A stretch of DNA of 64,000 nt from an uncultured Sphingomonadaceae bacterium (GCA_947501695.1 CANMWO010000003.1:149001-213000); one strand, 5' to 3'; counted from the first letter of the stretch, positions 1 to 9,403 are shown. The notes: generated by a model not told the origin, from the sequence alone. Numbers and translations are program-made.

Positions 1-87
1 TAACGCTTCGCGGCAAATTCTAGAATAGCAAGTTTTGATCCTTCTCTCTCGTTGGATCAACTGAGGCGGCTGGTTGGGGAACCGGTC

Positions 88-115
88 GCCTCTTTGCTTT
101 TTGGGACAAAGAGGC
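88..115. repeat. Short inverted repeat (stem-loop)
   Basis: The arms GCCTCTTT and AAAGAGGC are perfectly complementary and enclose a 12-nt loop. There is no T tract, so this is not a standard intrinsic terminator. It lies just before a copy of the dispersed GTCCGC palindrome in the gene-free first 235 bases of the window. Confidence 0.45.
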
Positions 116-121
116 AATCAG

Positions 122-156
122 CTAATGTCCGCTTTGGGCGCAAAAGCGGACATTAG
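122..156 (+). repeat. GTCCGC dispersed palindrome, copy 1 (right hairpin only)
   Basis: This is a perfect 14-bp inverted repeat (CTAATGTCCGCTTT paired with AAAGCGGACATTAG) around the loop GGGCGCA. It is the cleanest example of the right half of a repeat unit that recurs at 14 loci in the window. It sits downstream of the HxlR regulator gene. No gene is visible in bases 1-235. Confidence 0.9.
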
Positions 157-235
157 ATTTGGAAATTGCAATATTCTAGCGCCGCAAATAAACCGAGTAA
201 TTGCGGTCCCAAGGCGGATCAGAAGCCTTGTGTAT

Positions 236-943
236 TTAGGGAACAGCGACATCGTCATCGATAATCCGTTTCGGACGCACTTTGGCATAGCGGGATTGGG
301 GTATCCAACTGCTTATCGTGCGCATTAGATGTGATGAGCCTGTGATCATCACACCGTCCTCGTCCATCGCATCGCGAATACCGATGTCACCCATCCAAAT
401 TTCGGCCAGTGCAGCCAAGCTGCTTGAAATATAGAGGTCGACGTCCTTTCCAGGGTCATCTGTGCAAAGATCGACTGTATCGGCTTGAGCGATTAACCAC
501 CACCTATTGTGCGTTTCGATATCGCTGAAGTTGACGCTGATGACGGTTTCACCATCCGGTAGTTCTTCGGTTTTAAGGGAGCGATGAAAATCCCACATGA
601 AGCTTCCTGCATCGAGATCTTCGTCACGAATGCGTCGCCGCGCCCATCGCAGTCCCCATCGAGACATCTGGTCAATCAGCGGGGCCAATTCCCGCCCACA
701 TCGCGTAAGATGATATTCGGTGGACTTCTCACTCGCATTTGATTTCTTGATGATCATGCCGTTCGTTTCCATCTGTTTGAGACGGTTACTGAGTACGGTG
801 GGAGAAATACGCGGCAACGCGCTCTGGAAATCCTTATAACGTGAAGCGCCCATAAAGAACTCCCTGAGAATTAGGAGAATCCATCGATCACCGATCATAT
901 CGGCGGCTTTTACAGCGGGGCATAAACTGCCGGAATTGTTCAT
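236..943 (-). CDS. HxlR-family transcriptional regulator
   Basis: A winged-helix DNA-binding protein of the HxlR family. The family core is clear from residue 8: a conserved Cys8 before the first helix, then GDRW, LILR, and the signature RISPTVLSNRLKQME ending near residue 65. HxlR proteins often sense electrophiles or redox state through this early cysteine. Beyond the HxlR domain (about 100 residues) the protein has a C-terminal extension of about 130 residues of unclear role, so it is longer than the usual 100-150 residues. I chose the ATG at 943 because GAGGAAA lies just upstream; an earlier in-frame start at 988 lacks this. It is divergent from the tautomerase gene, and an array of GTAG/CTAC half-sites lies between them, suggesting that it controls both. 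Confidence 0.85.
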   Translation of the reverse strand: MNNSGSLCPAVKAADMIGDRWILLILREFFMGASRYKDFQSALPRISPTVLSNRLKQMETNGMIIKKSNASEKSTEYHLTRCGRELAPLIDQMSRWGLRWARRRIRDEDLDAGSFMWDFHRSLKTEELPDGETVISVNFSDIETHNRWWLIAQADTVDLCTDDPGKDVDLYISSSLAALAEIWMGDIGIRDAMDEDGVMITGSSHLMRTISSWIPQSRYAKVRPKRIIDDDVAVP

Positions 944-1012
944 CGGGTTTCCTCTGCACACAACGTCACTACCAACACGATAGTGCAAAATCGCCAGTTT
1001 CCAACCCTAGCT

Positions 1013-1067
1013 GTAGTTACTACGCAATGTGTAGTGCGATCCTACGCCTTTCGTAGTGGCTTACTAC
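1013..1067. promoter_or_regulatory. Phased GTAG/CTAC operator array in the HxlR-tautomerase divergent promoter
   Basis: Half-sites alternate in orientation at an exact 11-bp step: CTAC at 1020, GTAG at 1031, CTAC at 1042, GTAG at 1053, CTAC at 1064, plus GTAG at 1013. Adjacent pairs form palindromes such as GTAGTTACTAC (1013-1023), CTACGCCTTTCGTAG (1042-1056) and GTAGTGGCTTACTAC (1053-1067). Helical phasing of this kind fits cooperative binding of several regulator dimers on one face of the DNA. The HxlR protein encoded next to it is the obvious candidate. Binding is inferred; the spacing is seen directly. Confidence 0.65.
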
Positions 1068-1151
1068 ACTTGGCTAACTATCGCTAACCTTGGCTATCGG
1101 CGAATGTCATCTCATCGTCGGATAGGTTCCGACAAACTTTGGAGATAATTC

Positions 1152-1367
1152 ATGCCACTCGTTACAATTGACGTTATCAAGGACGTGTTCACCCCCGGCC
1201 AGAAGGCCGAGATTATTGAAAATATCACGGAAACAATGGTCGCCATCGAAGGCGAAGGACTGCGCGGTGCTACCTGGGTTCGCATCAATGAGTTCGAGCA
1301 AGGCGACTGGGCGATTGGCGGACAGATGCTCGGCGCATCTGATGTGCATGCGATGGCCTCTGGTTAG
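1152..1367 (+). CDS. 4-oxalocrotonate tautomerase-like enzyme
   Basis: A 71-residue protein of the tautomerase (4-OT/DmpI/MIF) superfamily. After removal of Met1 the N-terminus is Pro, the catalytic general base of this family, followed by the beta strand PLVTIDVI. Helix residues around 15-35 ([17 protein letters not shown]) and the C-terminal segment WAIGGQ fit the family. Such enzymes act as hexamers or trimers and isomerise enols such as those formed in meta-cleavage aromatic pathways, but the substrate cannot be read here. GGAGATAATTC precedes the ATG. The divergent HxlR gene and the operator array between them suggest inducible control. No other meta-cleavage gene is adjacent; a ring-cleavage dioxygenase lies 12 kb away. 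Confidence 0.85.
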   Translation: MPLVTIDVIKDVFTPGQKAEIIENITETMVAIEGEGLRGATWVRINEFEQGDWAIGGQMLGASDVHAMASG

Positions 1368-1455
1368 TGGATATCAAAGCCGCCGGGAACCGATGGAGAG
1401 TCCCGGCGACTTGAAAAACCCGCTGACTGAGGGTTTTAACAAGGGGCTATGGGTT

Positions 1456-1523
1456 CTAATGTCCGCTTTCGGGATGAAGCGGCCACAGCGCTAGTGACTG
1501 CAATGGGTGCAAGAGCTGCATTA
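1456..1523 (+). repeat. GTCCGC dispersed repeat, copy 2 (degenerate full unit)
   Basis: The left half (CTAATGTCCGCTTTCGGGATGAAGC) is well preserved. The right half, starting with CTAGTG at 1491, is strongly degenerate and its terminal stem is weak. The copy occupies the intergenic space between the tautomerase gene and the 3' end of the acyl-CoA synthetase gene. Confidence 0.75.
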
Positions 1524-1579
1524 AATTTTGAGTATAGAACTGGCTGCTAAAACCAGTACCCGTTTCTTAAAAACAAAAT

Positions 1580-3094
1580 TCAAGTCCAATAGCGTTTCCG
1601 GAGTTCCTGCTTATAGAGCTTCCCTGTTTCATGACGCGGCAGTTTTCTGTCAAAATCTATCGATTGCGGGCATTTGTAATGGCTCAAATTGGTTCGACAA
1701 TGTTCGATCAAGCGGTCCGCCAGTGCCTTACCGCGTTGTTCCCATTTTTTGGGCTGCACAACCGCTTTAACCTCTTCTCCCATATCCGCATTGGGAACTC
1801 CGATAACAGCGACATCATCGACATCGGGATGCTGTACCAGAAGGTTTTCGACTTCCTGCGGGTAGATATTCACCCCGCCGGAAATGATCATGAAGCTTTT
1901 GCGATCGGTGAGATAAAGGTAGCCGTCTTCGTCAACATGACCAATGTCGCCTAACGTGCTCCAATTGGGGTGTTCCGGATGGCGGGAATCTTTTGTTTTC
2001 TGGGGATCATTCAGATATTCAAAATCTTCGCCACCGGCGAAATAGATCAGGCCATCTTCTCCAGCCGGTAGATCCTCGCCATTTTCACCACAAATGTGAA
2101 TAGTAGCGCCTTGCGCTTTCCCGACCGAACCCGGTTTTTCGAGCCATTCTTCTGGTCCGATGGCAGTAGAACCGTTGCCTTCTGATCCCGCATAATATTC
2201 AGAAACAATTGGTCCAAACCAATCGAGCATCTGGTGCTTGGTTTCGATGGGACAGGGAGCAGCAGCGTGCAGAACATTCTGCAAGGAGGAAATATCATAT
2301 CGCTCGCGAACCGCCCTGGATAATTTCAGCAGGCGGATAAACATGGTCGGGACCATCTGAACAAAGGTAACGCGATATTTCTCAATCAGTCGCAGCATCT
2401 CTTCCGCATCAAATCTGGGCATGATGACTATGGTTGCGCCCAGGCGCTGCGGAATGGTGGAAAATATCAGCGGCGCCGCATGATATAGTGGAGCGGGAGT
2501 TAGCAAAACGGAATCCTCATCAAACCCGAAGCTCTGCTGCATCAGTTTGGCGCGAACCATTGGTGCGTCGGCCGGTTCGTCAGACAAAGGGACCCTGACA
2601 CCCTTGGGACGCCCTGTTGTTCCAGAGGAATAGACCATCTGATAGCCCGCTCGTTCGTCGGCAATCGGTTTTTCTGGAAACGGCGCAATTGCCTCAGTCC
2701 ATTGCGTGCCCTCTAAAATGACAAGGGTATCGGAAATCAAGCTGCTTTTGCGATCCAGGAGTTCCTGTGCAGATTTCACGAGAATGTCGGTGACAACAAG
2801 TTTGGCACCGCTGTCGTTCAGGATATAGGCGGCATCTTCTGCGGTAAGTTGGGTCGATATCGGACATATGTAAACGCCCGCTCTTTGGGCCGCCCAGTAA
2901 ACCTCAAAAAATTCAATGCCGTTGGGCAACCAAATACCAATGGCATCTCCATTGTCGATACCAAGCGACCGGAAATAATGCGCGCCCTTGTTCGCGCGCG
3001 TTTCCAGCTCTGCGTAACGCAATGACCGAGAACCATCGGCCAGAATCGTTGCAAGATGGTCCGGGTGGGTTTTTGCAAAAACACGAGGATGCAT
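1580..3094 (-). CDS. Acyl-CoA synthetase (AMP-forming, ANL superfamily)
   Basis: Activates a carboxylic acid to its CoA thioester through an acyl-adenylate. The P-loop motif YSSGTTGRPKG is at about residues 155-165, the A5-type motif EYYAGSEGNG near 300, the A7/A8 region with GGVNIYPQEVEN near 410, and the adenylation lysine in TGKLYK near residue 492. The length of 504 residues is normal. It is closely similar over its length to the synthetase at 38.7-40.3 kb, so the two are paralogues. It is the last gene of a same-strand run with the MFS transporter only 14 bp upstream, so it is probably co-transcribed with the amidohydrolase and transporter. The substrate may be the acid released by the amidohydrolase (inference). 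Confidence 0.9.
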   Translation of the reverse strand: MHPRVFAKTHPDHLATILADGSRSLRYAELETRANKGAHYFRSLGIDNGDAIGIWLPNGIEFFEVYWAAQRAGVYICPISTQLTAEDAAYILNDSGAKLVVTDILVKSAQELLDRKSSLISDTLVILEGTQWTEAIAPFPEKPIADERAGYQMVYSSGTTGRPKGVRVPLSDEPADAPMVRAKLMQQSFGFDEDSVLLTPAPLYHAAPLIFSTIPQRLGATIVIMPRFDAEEMLRLIEKYRVTFVQMVPTMFIRLLKLSRAVRERYDISSLQNVLHAAAPCPIETKHQMLDWFGPIVSEYYAGSEGNGSTAIGPEEWLEKPGSVGKAQGATIHICGENGEDLPAGEDGLIYFAGGEDFEYLNDPQKTKDSRHPEHPNWSTLGDIGHVDEDGYLYLTDRKSFMIISGGVNIYPQEVENLLVQHPDVDDVAVIGVPNADMGEEVKAVVQPKKWEQRGKALADRLIEHCRTNLSHYKCPQSIDFDRKLPRHETGKLYKQELRKRYWT

Positions 3095-3108
3095 CTTATC
3101 GTGCCCTT

Positions 3109-4302
3109 CTATTCCGCAGGCTGAAGCGAGGCTGATCGGAGACTATCCGCCTTGAATGTGGCAGCAGCCATCAGCGTCATTCCAATGACCAGCACAGCAA
3201 CAATAAACCACCCAAGGGTTGCAAAACCTCCGATGTCAGAAATTGTTCCCGCGGCAACCGGTCCCATTGCCCCGCCCATGGTCGCGAAGGCTGGATGCGC
3301 TCCTGCAAGACGGCCTGTTGGATCAACCACCGCCAGACCGCCCAGAAAGGACGGTAACATGATGGCAGGCATAATCATGATCATCGGAACGCCGATGTAG
3401 AATCCGATTTTCTCTCCGCTGATCGCAATGCCAATCACCGCGAGACAAATAAACACACCAACGAGCACCAGCGGTTTCGTACTTCCGAAACGCGCGCCGA
3501 CGATGCCGGCACAGATAGGACCGACGATGGTCAAAAGACCTGCAAAGAAGAAGATTGTACCGATCTTGGCCAGCGGAATGCCGACATCAGCACCTATTCT
3601 TTCGACAAAGGCGGCGATACCTGCCTGACCAAAGAAGAAAATACCCAGGCCCAAAAGCGCAATCCATCCTGCATTCGCTTTGAACCGCCCGGCGGACTTT
3701 TTGTCATTCGATGCTTTTGCCGGAGCACTAATATTTGGGGCTTTGTTGTTTGGAATTACGGTGATCAAAATTAGCCCGATGACGGCAAGAGCAGTGTAGA
3801 GTCCATAGGCACCGTCCAGACCGCCGCGGATTATCGCAAAGGGAACGGCAAGTGCGAGGAGCGAGATGAAAGCGCCCGCGCTGGCATTCACCCAGCCAAA
3901 AGTCATTTCAGGCTTGGGGGTACGTGCGGCGGTTGCCATGATCGAACTGATGACCGTTCCGATACCCAAACCAGCCAATATGCGGCAGATGACCATCATC
4001 GGGATATCCGTCGCTATTACGGTTAGCGCATTGCCAGCAATTACTAGCAATACGCCCGCAACCAGCATTGTTTTCAGATAATATTTTGATATCAGGCGTG
4101 ATCCGACGATGGAAGCTAGCGAAACTGCGACCCCCTCGGCTGTCATAACCAGTCCAGCCTCGGTGCGCGTAGCATCGAACGTGGACACGATGGCGCCGAT
4201 ATTAAATGCAATGGTCAGGGGCGCTGCAAAAACAGTCATGAAAATGACCAGCAAGGCCGCGAGTTGATAGGGCTTTAGCACAACGATGTTATCACTGGTC
4301 AT
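3109..4302 (-). CDS. Major facilitator superfamily transporter
   Basis: A 397-residue inner-membrane protein with about 12 hydrophobic segments typical of MFS carriers. A motif-A-like loop after the second segment is weak (GSRLISKYYLKT), and RILAGLGIGTVISS near residue 108 matches a substrate-path helix of drug/sugar-type MFS proteins. It lies between the amidohydrolase and the acyl-CoA synthetase with gaps of 45 and 14 bp, so an operon is likely. Its direction of transport is not visible in the sequence. Uptake of the amidohydrolase substrate or product is plausible, given a TonB receptor upstream in the same gene run. Confidence 0.85.
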   Translation of the reverse strand: MTSDNIVVLKPYQLAALLVIFMTVFAAPLTIAFNIGAIVSTFDATRTEAGLVMTAEGVAVSLASIVGSRLISKYYLKTMLVAGVLLVIAGNALTVIATDIPMMVICRILAGLGIGTVISSIMATAARTPKPEMTFGWVNASAGAFISLLALAVPFAIIRGGLDGAYGLYTALAVIGLILITVIPNNKAPNISAPAKASNDKKSAGRFKANAGWIALLGLGIFFFGQAGIAAFVERIGADVGIPLAKIGTIFFFAGLLTIVGPICAGIVGARFGSTKPLVLVGVFICLAVIGIAISGEKIGFYIGVPMIMIMPAIMLPSFLGGLAVVDPTGRLAGAHPAFATMGGAMGPVAAGTISDIGGFATLGWFIVAVLVIGMTLMAAATFKADSLRSASLQPAE

Positions 4303-4347
4303 GAGATATTTCTCCCCCGGCAGATTGGCTCACTGATCTTGGCTCAC

Positions 4348-6102
4348 TCACCCGCGCAGCAAGTGGCCGGGCCGCGCGCCGGTATCCTGATCATTCGCTC
4401 TGGTTTTGACACCATTTACATAGGTCGCGATATAGCCCGATGCCGGTTGCAAGATGCGCTTGCCCCCAGCCGGCAGGTCTGCATGCACTTCCAGTCCGCC
4501 GAGTTTCAGTTGATCGAAATCGATAACGTTAATATCTGCCCGCTTGCCAACTTCCAGCGAACCCCGATCCTGCAGATTGTAAAGCTGGGCATTTTTATAG
4601 CTTTGTTTGTGGACGATAAATTCAAGCGGTATTTGCGCGCCCCGCTTTCGGTCACGGCTCCAGTGCGTCATCTGATAGGTGGGCGCGACACCATCGAATA
4701 TCAAAGTGACATGGGCACCGGCATCACTCAATCCGGTCACTGTTTCGGGATGCGACAGCATCTCGTGAATCGCGTCATGATTATAGTCATAGAAATTGCT
4801 GCCCAGTACGATGGCGAACCGGGACCCGTCATCTTTGAGCAGGAAATCATACATGAATTCCTCTTCATCCTGACCCAATGCGGCCGCCCGGGCTTTGAAG
4901 CTCTTGTCTGCGGTTGGCTCGTAATCGATCGGATCTTCGATCTCAAACAGACCGCCTGTCGCGATTTTGAACATGTAATAGACATTTTCCATCGTACCCG
5001 GCAGATCGGGTTTTACGTTCTCATCAGACAATATTGCTGCGCGGACTTCCGGTTTGCGCATCTCGGTCAGAAGCTGATCAAATGGCAAGTCGCGCAGCTT
5101 GAGAAATGTCTCCCGGCGCTGAAACAGATGATAGGTTCTGAGGTTTGTTACCAACCCGATTGGGCGCGAGGCAATTTGGGGAAAAAGATGCGCACCCTCC
5201 CGGTTAGCGGCTGACACTTTTTCGAGAATATCACGCCATGCCGTTTTTTCGTCGGCATGCTGAAGCAGAGTAAAGGTCACCGGCCGGCCACTGTCGCGTG
5301 ATATTTGCGTCATAAGTTCCAGTTCTTGTTCAGCGCTGCGTTTTTCACCGCCCAGCATTTCCAGATCGCCAATGACGCCAGCGGGGATAAGCTCGAAGAC
5401 GCCTTTGCCCGCCTCCGTCATCGCGTTGGCGAGTATCAGGATTTCCTCATCCGCAGCAAATGTGCCCGGAATGCTATGGCCATGTGTCGAACGGTGCCCG
5501 ATGGTGCGAGAGGTCGAAAATCCAACAGCTCCCGCTTCCAAGCCGTCTTTCACAATCTTTGCCATTTTATCGAGATCATCTTGCGTCGCCGCTTCGTTAT
5601 CCCGGCCGCGCTGACCCATGACATAGTTGCGCACGGCGGCGTGTGGGATTTGCGCGCCGATGTTCAATGCAAATTTTCGCGAGGCAATATAGTCGAGATA
5701 TTCGGGAAAGCTCTCCCAAGCGCCCCATTCTATGCCCTCATAAAGGGCAGTGCCGGGTATATCTTCAACTCCCTCCATCACTTCGATCAAATCCCGTTCT
5801 CCGCCCGGCGGAACCGGCGCAAAACCGACGCCGCAATTGCCCATCACTACCGATGTTACGCCGTGGCTGGCGGATGGATTCAATTCGTCGTCCCAGCTCA
5901 CCTGACCGTCATAATGGGTATGAATATCGACAAAGCCGGGCGTGACGATAGCGCCCTGTGCATCAAGCACTTCGTAGGCAGTCGTTGTGATCGCGTCATC
6001 CATCTCGACGATCATTCCGTCTTTGATGCCAACATCTCCAATGCGAGAGGCGCCGCCCAATCCGTCAATTATGGTCCCGCCTTTGATCACTATATCGAGC
6101 AT
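4348..6102 (-). CDS. N-acyl-D-amino-acid deacylase-like amidohydrolase (amidohydrolase_3)
   Basis: A 584-residue metal-dependent hydrolase of the D-aminoacylase branch of the amidohydrolase superfamily. The metal motif HTHYDGQ is at residues 61-67, the Cys-containing segment GNCGVGFAP (about 88-96) matches the cysteine ligand of D-aminoacylases, and the catalytic aspartate segment LSDAGAHV lies near residue 465. The family cleaves the amide of N-acyl amino acids or related amides. It is followed closely by MFS and acyl-CoA synthetase genes and preceded by TetR and TonB receptor genes on the same strand. This context suggests that an N-acylated compound is imported and deacylated and that the acid is then activated. 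The true substrate is unknown, and D-stereospecificity is not proven by sequence. Confidence 0.85.
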   Translation of the reverse strand: MLDIVIKGGTIIDGLGGASRIGDVGIKDGMIVEMDDAITTTAYEVLDAQGAIVTPGFVDIHTHYDGQVSWDDELNPSASHGVTSVVMGNCGVGFAPVPPGGERDLIEVMEGVEDIPGTALYEGIEWGAWESFPEYLDYIASRKFALNIGAQIPHAAVRNYVMGQRGRDNEAATQDDLDKMAKIVKDGLEAGAVGFSTSRTIGHRSTHGHSIPGTFAADEEILILANAMTEAGKGVFELIPAGVIGDLEMLGGEKRSAEQELELMTQISRDSGRPVTFTLLQHADEKTAWRDILEKVSAANREGAHLFPQIASRPIGLVTNLRTYHLFQRRETFLKLRDLPFDQLLTEMRKPEVRAAILSDENVKPDLPGTMENVYYMFKIATGGLFEIEDPIDYEPTADKSFKARAAALGQDEEEFMYDFLLKDDGSRFAIVLGSNFYDYNHDAIHEMLSHPETVTGLSDAGAHVTLIFDGVAPTYQMTHWSRDRKRGAQIPLEFIVHKQSYKNAQLYNLQDRGSLEVGKRADINVIDFDQLKLGGLEVHADLPAGGKRILQPASGYIATYVNGVKTRANDQDTGARPGHLLRG

Positions 6103-6172
6103 TTTTATCCTTTCACGTCATACCCGATACCGCGCAACGCCTGAAGCGGCGTCAGCTTTGGCGAGGGCGAAT

Positions 6173-6847
6173 CTAAGTCACATTGGAAAAATTCTTATCT
6201 GTGTCTGTGCCATCTGGTGATGGTTTCTCTTCCGCATTCTCCGGACGCATGGTCAGTTTCAAAACCGCATCGATGTGCTGTTCGATCTGATCATCATCAA
6301 AGACGTCAATGTCGAAGGCCCGTTTGATTTCCGGCGCCATCAGGAAGATATTCTTGGCTGCGGCAATATTGACATAATGCAAGTTCATCGCAGGCACGTC
6401 ATCAACATAGACGCCTTGCTCCTGCGCCAAGGCAACGCGGGCAATCGCACGCGATGTGTAGGGCCGGATAAAATTCTCTGTCAGCCATTCAAGACGTTCG
6501 CTCTCGTGCATCGTTTCGAAAAAAACGATCCGGCTCAATTCAGGATGCTTTGCAGAAAAGCGGATAAAATTGGTGGCACTGTTGATGATTTGCTCGCGCG
6601 GAGACATCTTTTTCCATTCTGCCTCATCCTTGTGCACGGCTTCATCGAGCAAGCCATAGAGATAGGCCACGGCGGCGCGCCAGAGGTCATCCTTGCTGGA
6701 ATAGTGATATTTGATCGAACCATGGTTTACACCAGCATCTTCAGCGATTTTGCGCACAGAGGTTCCGGCGAAACCAAATTTGCCAAATTGCACGACCGCC
6801 GCTTTCAGCAGTTTCGAGCGCGTATCTAGTTCCAGTCCGGTTTCCAT
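6173..6847 (-). CDS. TetR-family transcriptional regulator
   Basis: A one-domain TetR regulator with an N-terminal helix-turn-helix (RSKLLKAAVVQFGKFGFAG, then VRKIAEDAGVNHGSIKYHYSS) and a helical ligand-binding C-terminal domain. I chose the ATG at 6847: it has a GAGG element 7-8 bases upstream and leaves a 47-bp gap to the receptor gene, whereas the longer reading frame from 6925 would overlap the end of that gene. Its position between the TonB receptor and the amidohydrolase on the same strand suggests local control of this uptake/catabolic operon. A 22-bp palindrome at 9227-9248, upstream of the receptor, is one candidate operator. Confidence 0.88.
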   Translation of the reverse strand: METGLELDTRSKLLKAAVVQFGKFGFAGTSVRKIAEDAGVNHGSIKYHYSSKDDLWRAAVAYLYGLLDEAVHKDEAEWKKMSPREQIINSATNFIRFSAKHPELSRIVFFETMHESERLEWLTENFIRPYTSRAIARVALAQEQGVYVDDVPAMNLHYVNIAAAKNIFLMAPEIKRAFDIDVFDDDQIEQHIDAVLKLTMRPENAEEKPSPDGTDTDKNFSNVT

Positions 6848-6894
6848 ATTATCCTCGCAAATGATGACGAATTTCAAGCCGTCTTTCTGCTGTT

Positions 6895-9057
6895 CTAAAA
6901 GTCTTTTGTCACGCGAATACCCCATTGCCGTGGTTCACCAACCAGCCTGTTGGAGATTCCCCCAAACAGATCGAGCGCAATACCGCCGACAAAATATTCT
7001 TTATCCAAGATATTGGTTCCGAAGACGGCGACGTTCAGGCCGCCCCATTTCTCGAGATCGAGATCAATTTGGCCGTTCAGTAAGCCAATCGATGCAATGG
7101 ATCCTTCGCCCGGATCCAGCGCCGCGACAACAGCCGGGGCAGCAAGGACATCCTCGCCAATCCAGAAATAGTTCGCCTGAATACCAAGCTTGGCCGTGTC
7201 TGAAACATAATATTCGTACCGGCCGTTCAGACTGAACTGCCACTCCGGGCCGCCAAGCGGCTCGTCGGTCCGGTCAAGGAGATTTCCCGCCGCGTCAAAA
7301 TCAATAAACTCGTCAAATTCCGCGTTGGTATATCCAGCAGTGGCTCCCAATGACAATCCATCCACGGGCGTCACCTGAAGCTCTGCCTCGAAACCCCAGA
7401 TAGTGGCTTCGGCAGCATTTCGTAGCACGGTCGTTGGCACGCCCGTCATACCAATACTATCCGGGTCAAACGCTGTTCGCTGGATGTCGGTATAGTCGCT
7501 ATAGAAAACGGACGTGTTGAAACGAACATTGTTATCGAACAGATCTGCTTTAAAACCGGCTTCATAGTTCAAAACAAACTCGGGATCGACGATGGTCGCT
7601 AGATTGTCCTGATCGATCGCGCCGCTTCGGAAGCCGCGTGATACACTGGCGTATAGCAACGTCTCATCTGTTGGCTTGAAGTCGAGACTGGCCAGCCAGG
7701 AGAAGGCATCAAAACTAGCATTATTCTGAAGAAGCCCGGTTACAACCGGTGAAATATCGCGAACCTCGCGGTCTTCATTTGTGTAGCGAAGACCAAGTGT
7801 CAATTTCAATTGATCGGTAATTGCAAAGCTGTTCTGAGTGAACAAAGACCAGCCTTCATTTTCTGCCGCCGTTGTCTGAAATCCACCAACATTATCAATA
7901 TCTTCTCCGGACTCTGTCGAATAAAAGCCACCAACTTGCCAAGTTAGTCGGTCATCCAGCGCCGTTCCGGACAATCGGAGCTCCTGTGCGAACAGGTCAG
8001 AATCCTGACCCAAAGTGACGGATGTACTCGGAGCGGATTGCACCAGTGTCAGTGAATTTTGTTGCCGATAGCTGGTTATGGATTCCAGCGTGGCGCCGCC
8101 CAGATCAAGGGTCGCCGTAGCATTGATATTAAACTCATCCGATCTGGCAAACGGTGCCTCGGCGCGAAAATCGTTCCCGGCGTAAAAATTCGGATCGGTC
8201 GTTTCGACAGCTATTGGCAGGATGAAAAAGCCAAGGTCCAGCGATGCGGATCGCAGGGACCGGAAGATGGACGTGGACTCATCGACGTCATGATAGTCTG
8301 CATTGATGCGGATGGAGAACGTATCACTGGGTTCAAACAACAGCGAACCGCGAAGAAAAATTTCATTATCGTCTGCGAGTTCACGGCCCGTTCCAACCCC
8401 AATACCAAAACCATCGCGATGTGTCAGCGCAGCCCCAAGGCGAATACCAAGCGTGTCTTCCACCAGCGGCACATTGGCGACTAGCTGCGCGTCCGTCCGA
8501 TCAAAGGAACCATATGTAAACTGACCGTAGCCGCTTATCTCGTCCAGCTCCGGCCCCCTTGTGACGACATTCACAGCTCCGCCTGTGGTGTTTTTGCCAT
8601 AGAGCGTACCTTGTGGACCTTTCAGCACCTCAATGCGTTCAATATCAAACAGATTGGAGAATAAGCTGGTCCCACGTGTAATCGGCGCACCATTGATGTT
8701 TATCCCGACAGCCTGATCTGCATTCAGTGTCAAAAACCCGGAAGTTTGGCCGCGAATAGTCAGGTTAGCGAAAAGCGCTCCGGTGGCTCCTCGCGGCCTG
8801 ACGTCAAAATTGGGTGTCAGTTGGGATATATCGGCAAATTCGGTCAGTCCGGCTTCTTCAAAAGTTTCGCCGGTGAAAGCAGTAACTGAGACGGGAACGT
8901 CTTGCAGATTTTCCTGAACCTTTCGTGCGGTTACCACGATGGTCTCGTTTTGTGCATAGGCTGGCATGCTAGTCATGCCGACCGCGCCTGCAATGATTCC
9001 TGTGCCGATTAGCTGCCGCATGCGCCGCAGAGCGCGCTGAATTTGAGTTCCAGTCAT
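6895..9057 (-). CDS. TonB-dependent outer-membrane receptor
   Basis: A 720-residue outer-membrane beta-barrel receptor. It begins with a cationic signal peptide ending near AYAQ (residue 36), then a TonB-box-like segment NETIVVTARK and a plug domain containing the hallmark IERIEVLKGPQGTLYGKNTTGGAVNVV at about residues 145-170. A 22-strand barrel is expected to follow, and the protein ends in Phe (VTKDF), as usual for barrel assembly. The start has GGAGGG upstream. The substrate is unknown. Sphingomonads use such receptors for many organic substrates as well as iron complexes, and the amidohydrolase/acyl-CoA synthetase genes downstream argue for an organic substrate rather than a siderophore (inference). 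Confidence 0.92.
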   Translation of the reverse strand: MTGTQIQRALRRMRQLIGTGIIAGAVGMTSMPAYAQNETIVVTARKVQENLQDVPVSVTAFTGETFEEAGLTEFADISQLTPNFDVRPRGATGALFANLTIRGQTSGFLTLNADQAVGININGAPITRGTSLFSNLFDIERIEVLKGPQGTLYGKNTTGGAVNVVTRGPELDEISGYGQFTYGSFDRTDAQLVANVPLVEDTLGIRLGAALTHRDGFGIGVGTGRELADDNEIFLRGSLLFEPSDTFSIRINADYHDVDESTSIFRSLRSASLDLGFFILPIAVETTDPNFYAGNDFRAEAPFARSDEFNINATATLDLGGATLESITSYRQQNSLTLVQSAPSTSVTLGQDSDLFAQELRLSGTALDDRLTWQVGGFYSTESGEDIDNVGGFQTTAAENEGWSLFTQNSFAITDQLKLTLGLRYTNEDREVRDISPVVTGLLQNNASFDAFSWLASLDFKPTDETLLYASVSRGFRSGAIDQDNLATIVDPEFVLNYEAGFKADLFDNNVRFNTSVFYSDYTDIQRTAFDPDSIGMTGVPTTVLRNAAEATIWGFEAELQVTPVDGLSLGATAGYTNAEFDEFIDFDAAGNLLDRTDEPLGGPEWQFSLNGRYEYYVSDTAKLGIQANYFWIGEDVLAAPAVVAALDPGEGSIASIGLLNGQIDLDLEKWGGLNVAVFGTNILDKEYFVGGIALDLFGGISNRLVGEPRQWGIRVTKDF

Positions 9058-9226
9058 GTCTTCCCTCCTGTGAGCTGCCGTTTTAGTGCCAGCCCCCAGT
9101 TTTCCGGGTTGCTGACATGACAGTACCTTGTTGTCCGGTTTTCAGTACCGGAAGATGTTATCTATCTAACGCGACATTGATCCAGAACTCTCTAAAATGA
9201 TACGACTGGATATAAAATAATGATAT

Positions 9227-9248
9227 TGGATATATCGAAGTATATCCA
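9227..9248. promoter_or_regulatory. 22-bp palindrome upstream of the TonB receptor
   Basis: TGGATATA and TATATCCA form perfect 8-bp arms around a 6-bp spacer. A third copy of the arm (CTGGATATA) begins at 9206. The size fits a TetR-type operator, but it is about 170 bp from the receptor start, so assignment to that promoter is tentative. Confidence 0.35.
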
Positions 9249-9290
9249 GCTCAACTTGGTTCGGAGCACTGAATTCTGTGAGCAGGTATT

Positions 9291-9320
9291 AATGTCCGCT
9301 TTCGGGATATTGCTGACATT
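9291..9320 (+). repeat. GTCCGC dispersed repeat, copy 3 (left hairpin)
   Basis: AATGTCCGCTTTCGGGATAT is followed by TGCTGACATT. The outer arms AATGTC and GACATT pair around the loop characteristic of the left half of the unit. It lies upstream of the tyrosine recombinase gene. Confidence 0.8.
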
Positions 9321-9386
9321 GGGAATACGGAAGTTGCCGGTCGGGTAAGCGCCCCAATTTCGGACGTAGGCACACAAATTCTTAGT

Positions 9387-9403
9387 CCCTGAAAGCGGAC
9401 ATT
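9387..9403 (-). repeat. GTCCGC dispersed repeat, copy 4 (half, inverted)
   Basis: CCCTGAAAGCGGACATT is the reverse complement of the first bases of the left half with one inserted base. It is inverted relative to copy 3 and ends 32 bp before the recombinase start codon, so the two copies bracket a segment of about 65 bp. Confidence 0.75.

Noticed and set aside
6848-6925. Longer TetR protein starting inside the TonB receptor gene
   Set aside because: The extension is not TetR-like, overlaps the receptor, and a good ribosome site marks the later ATG.
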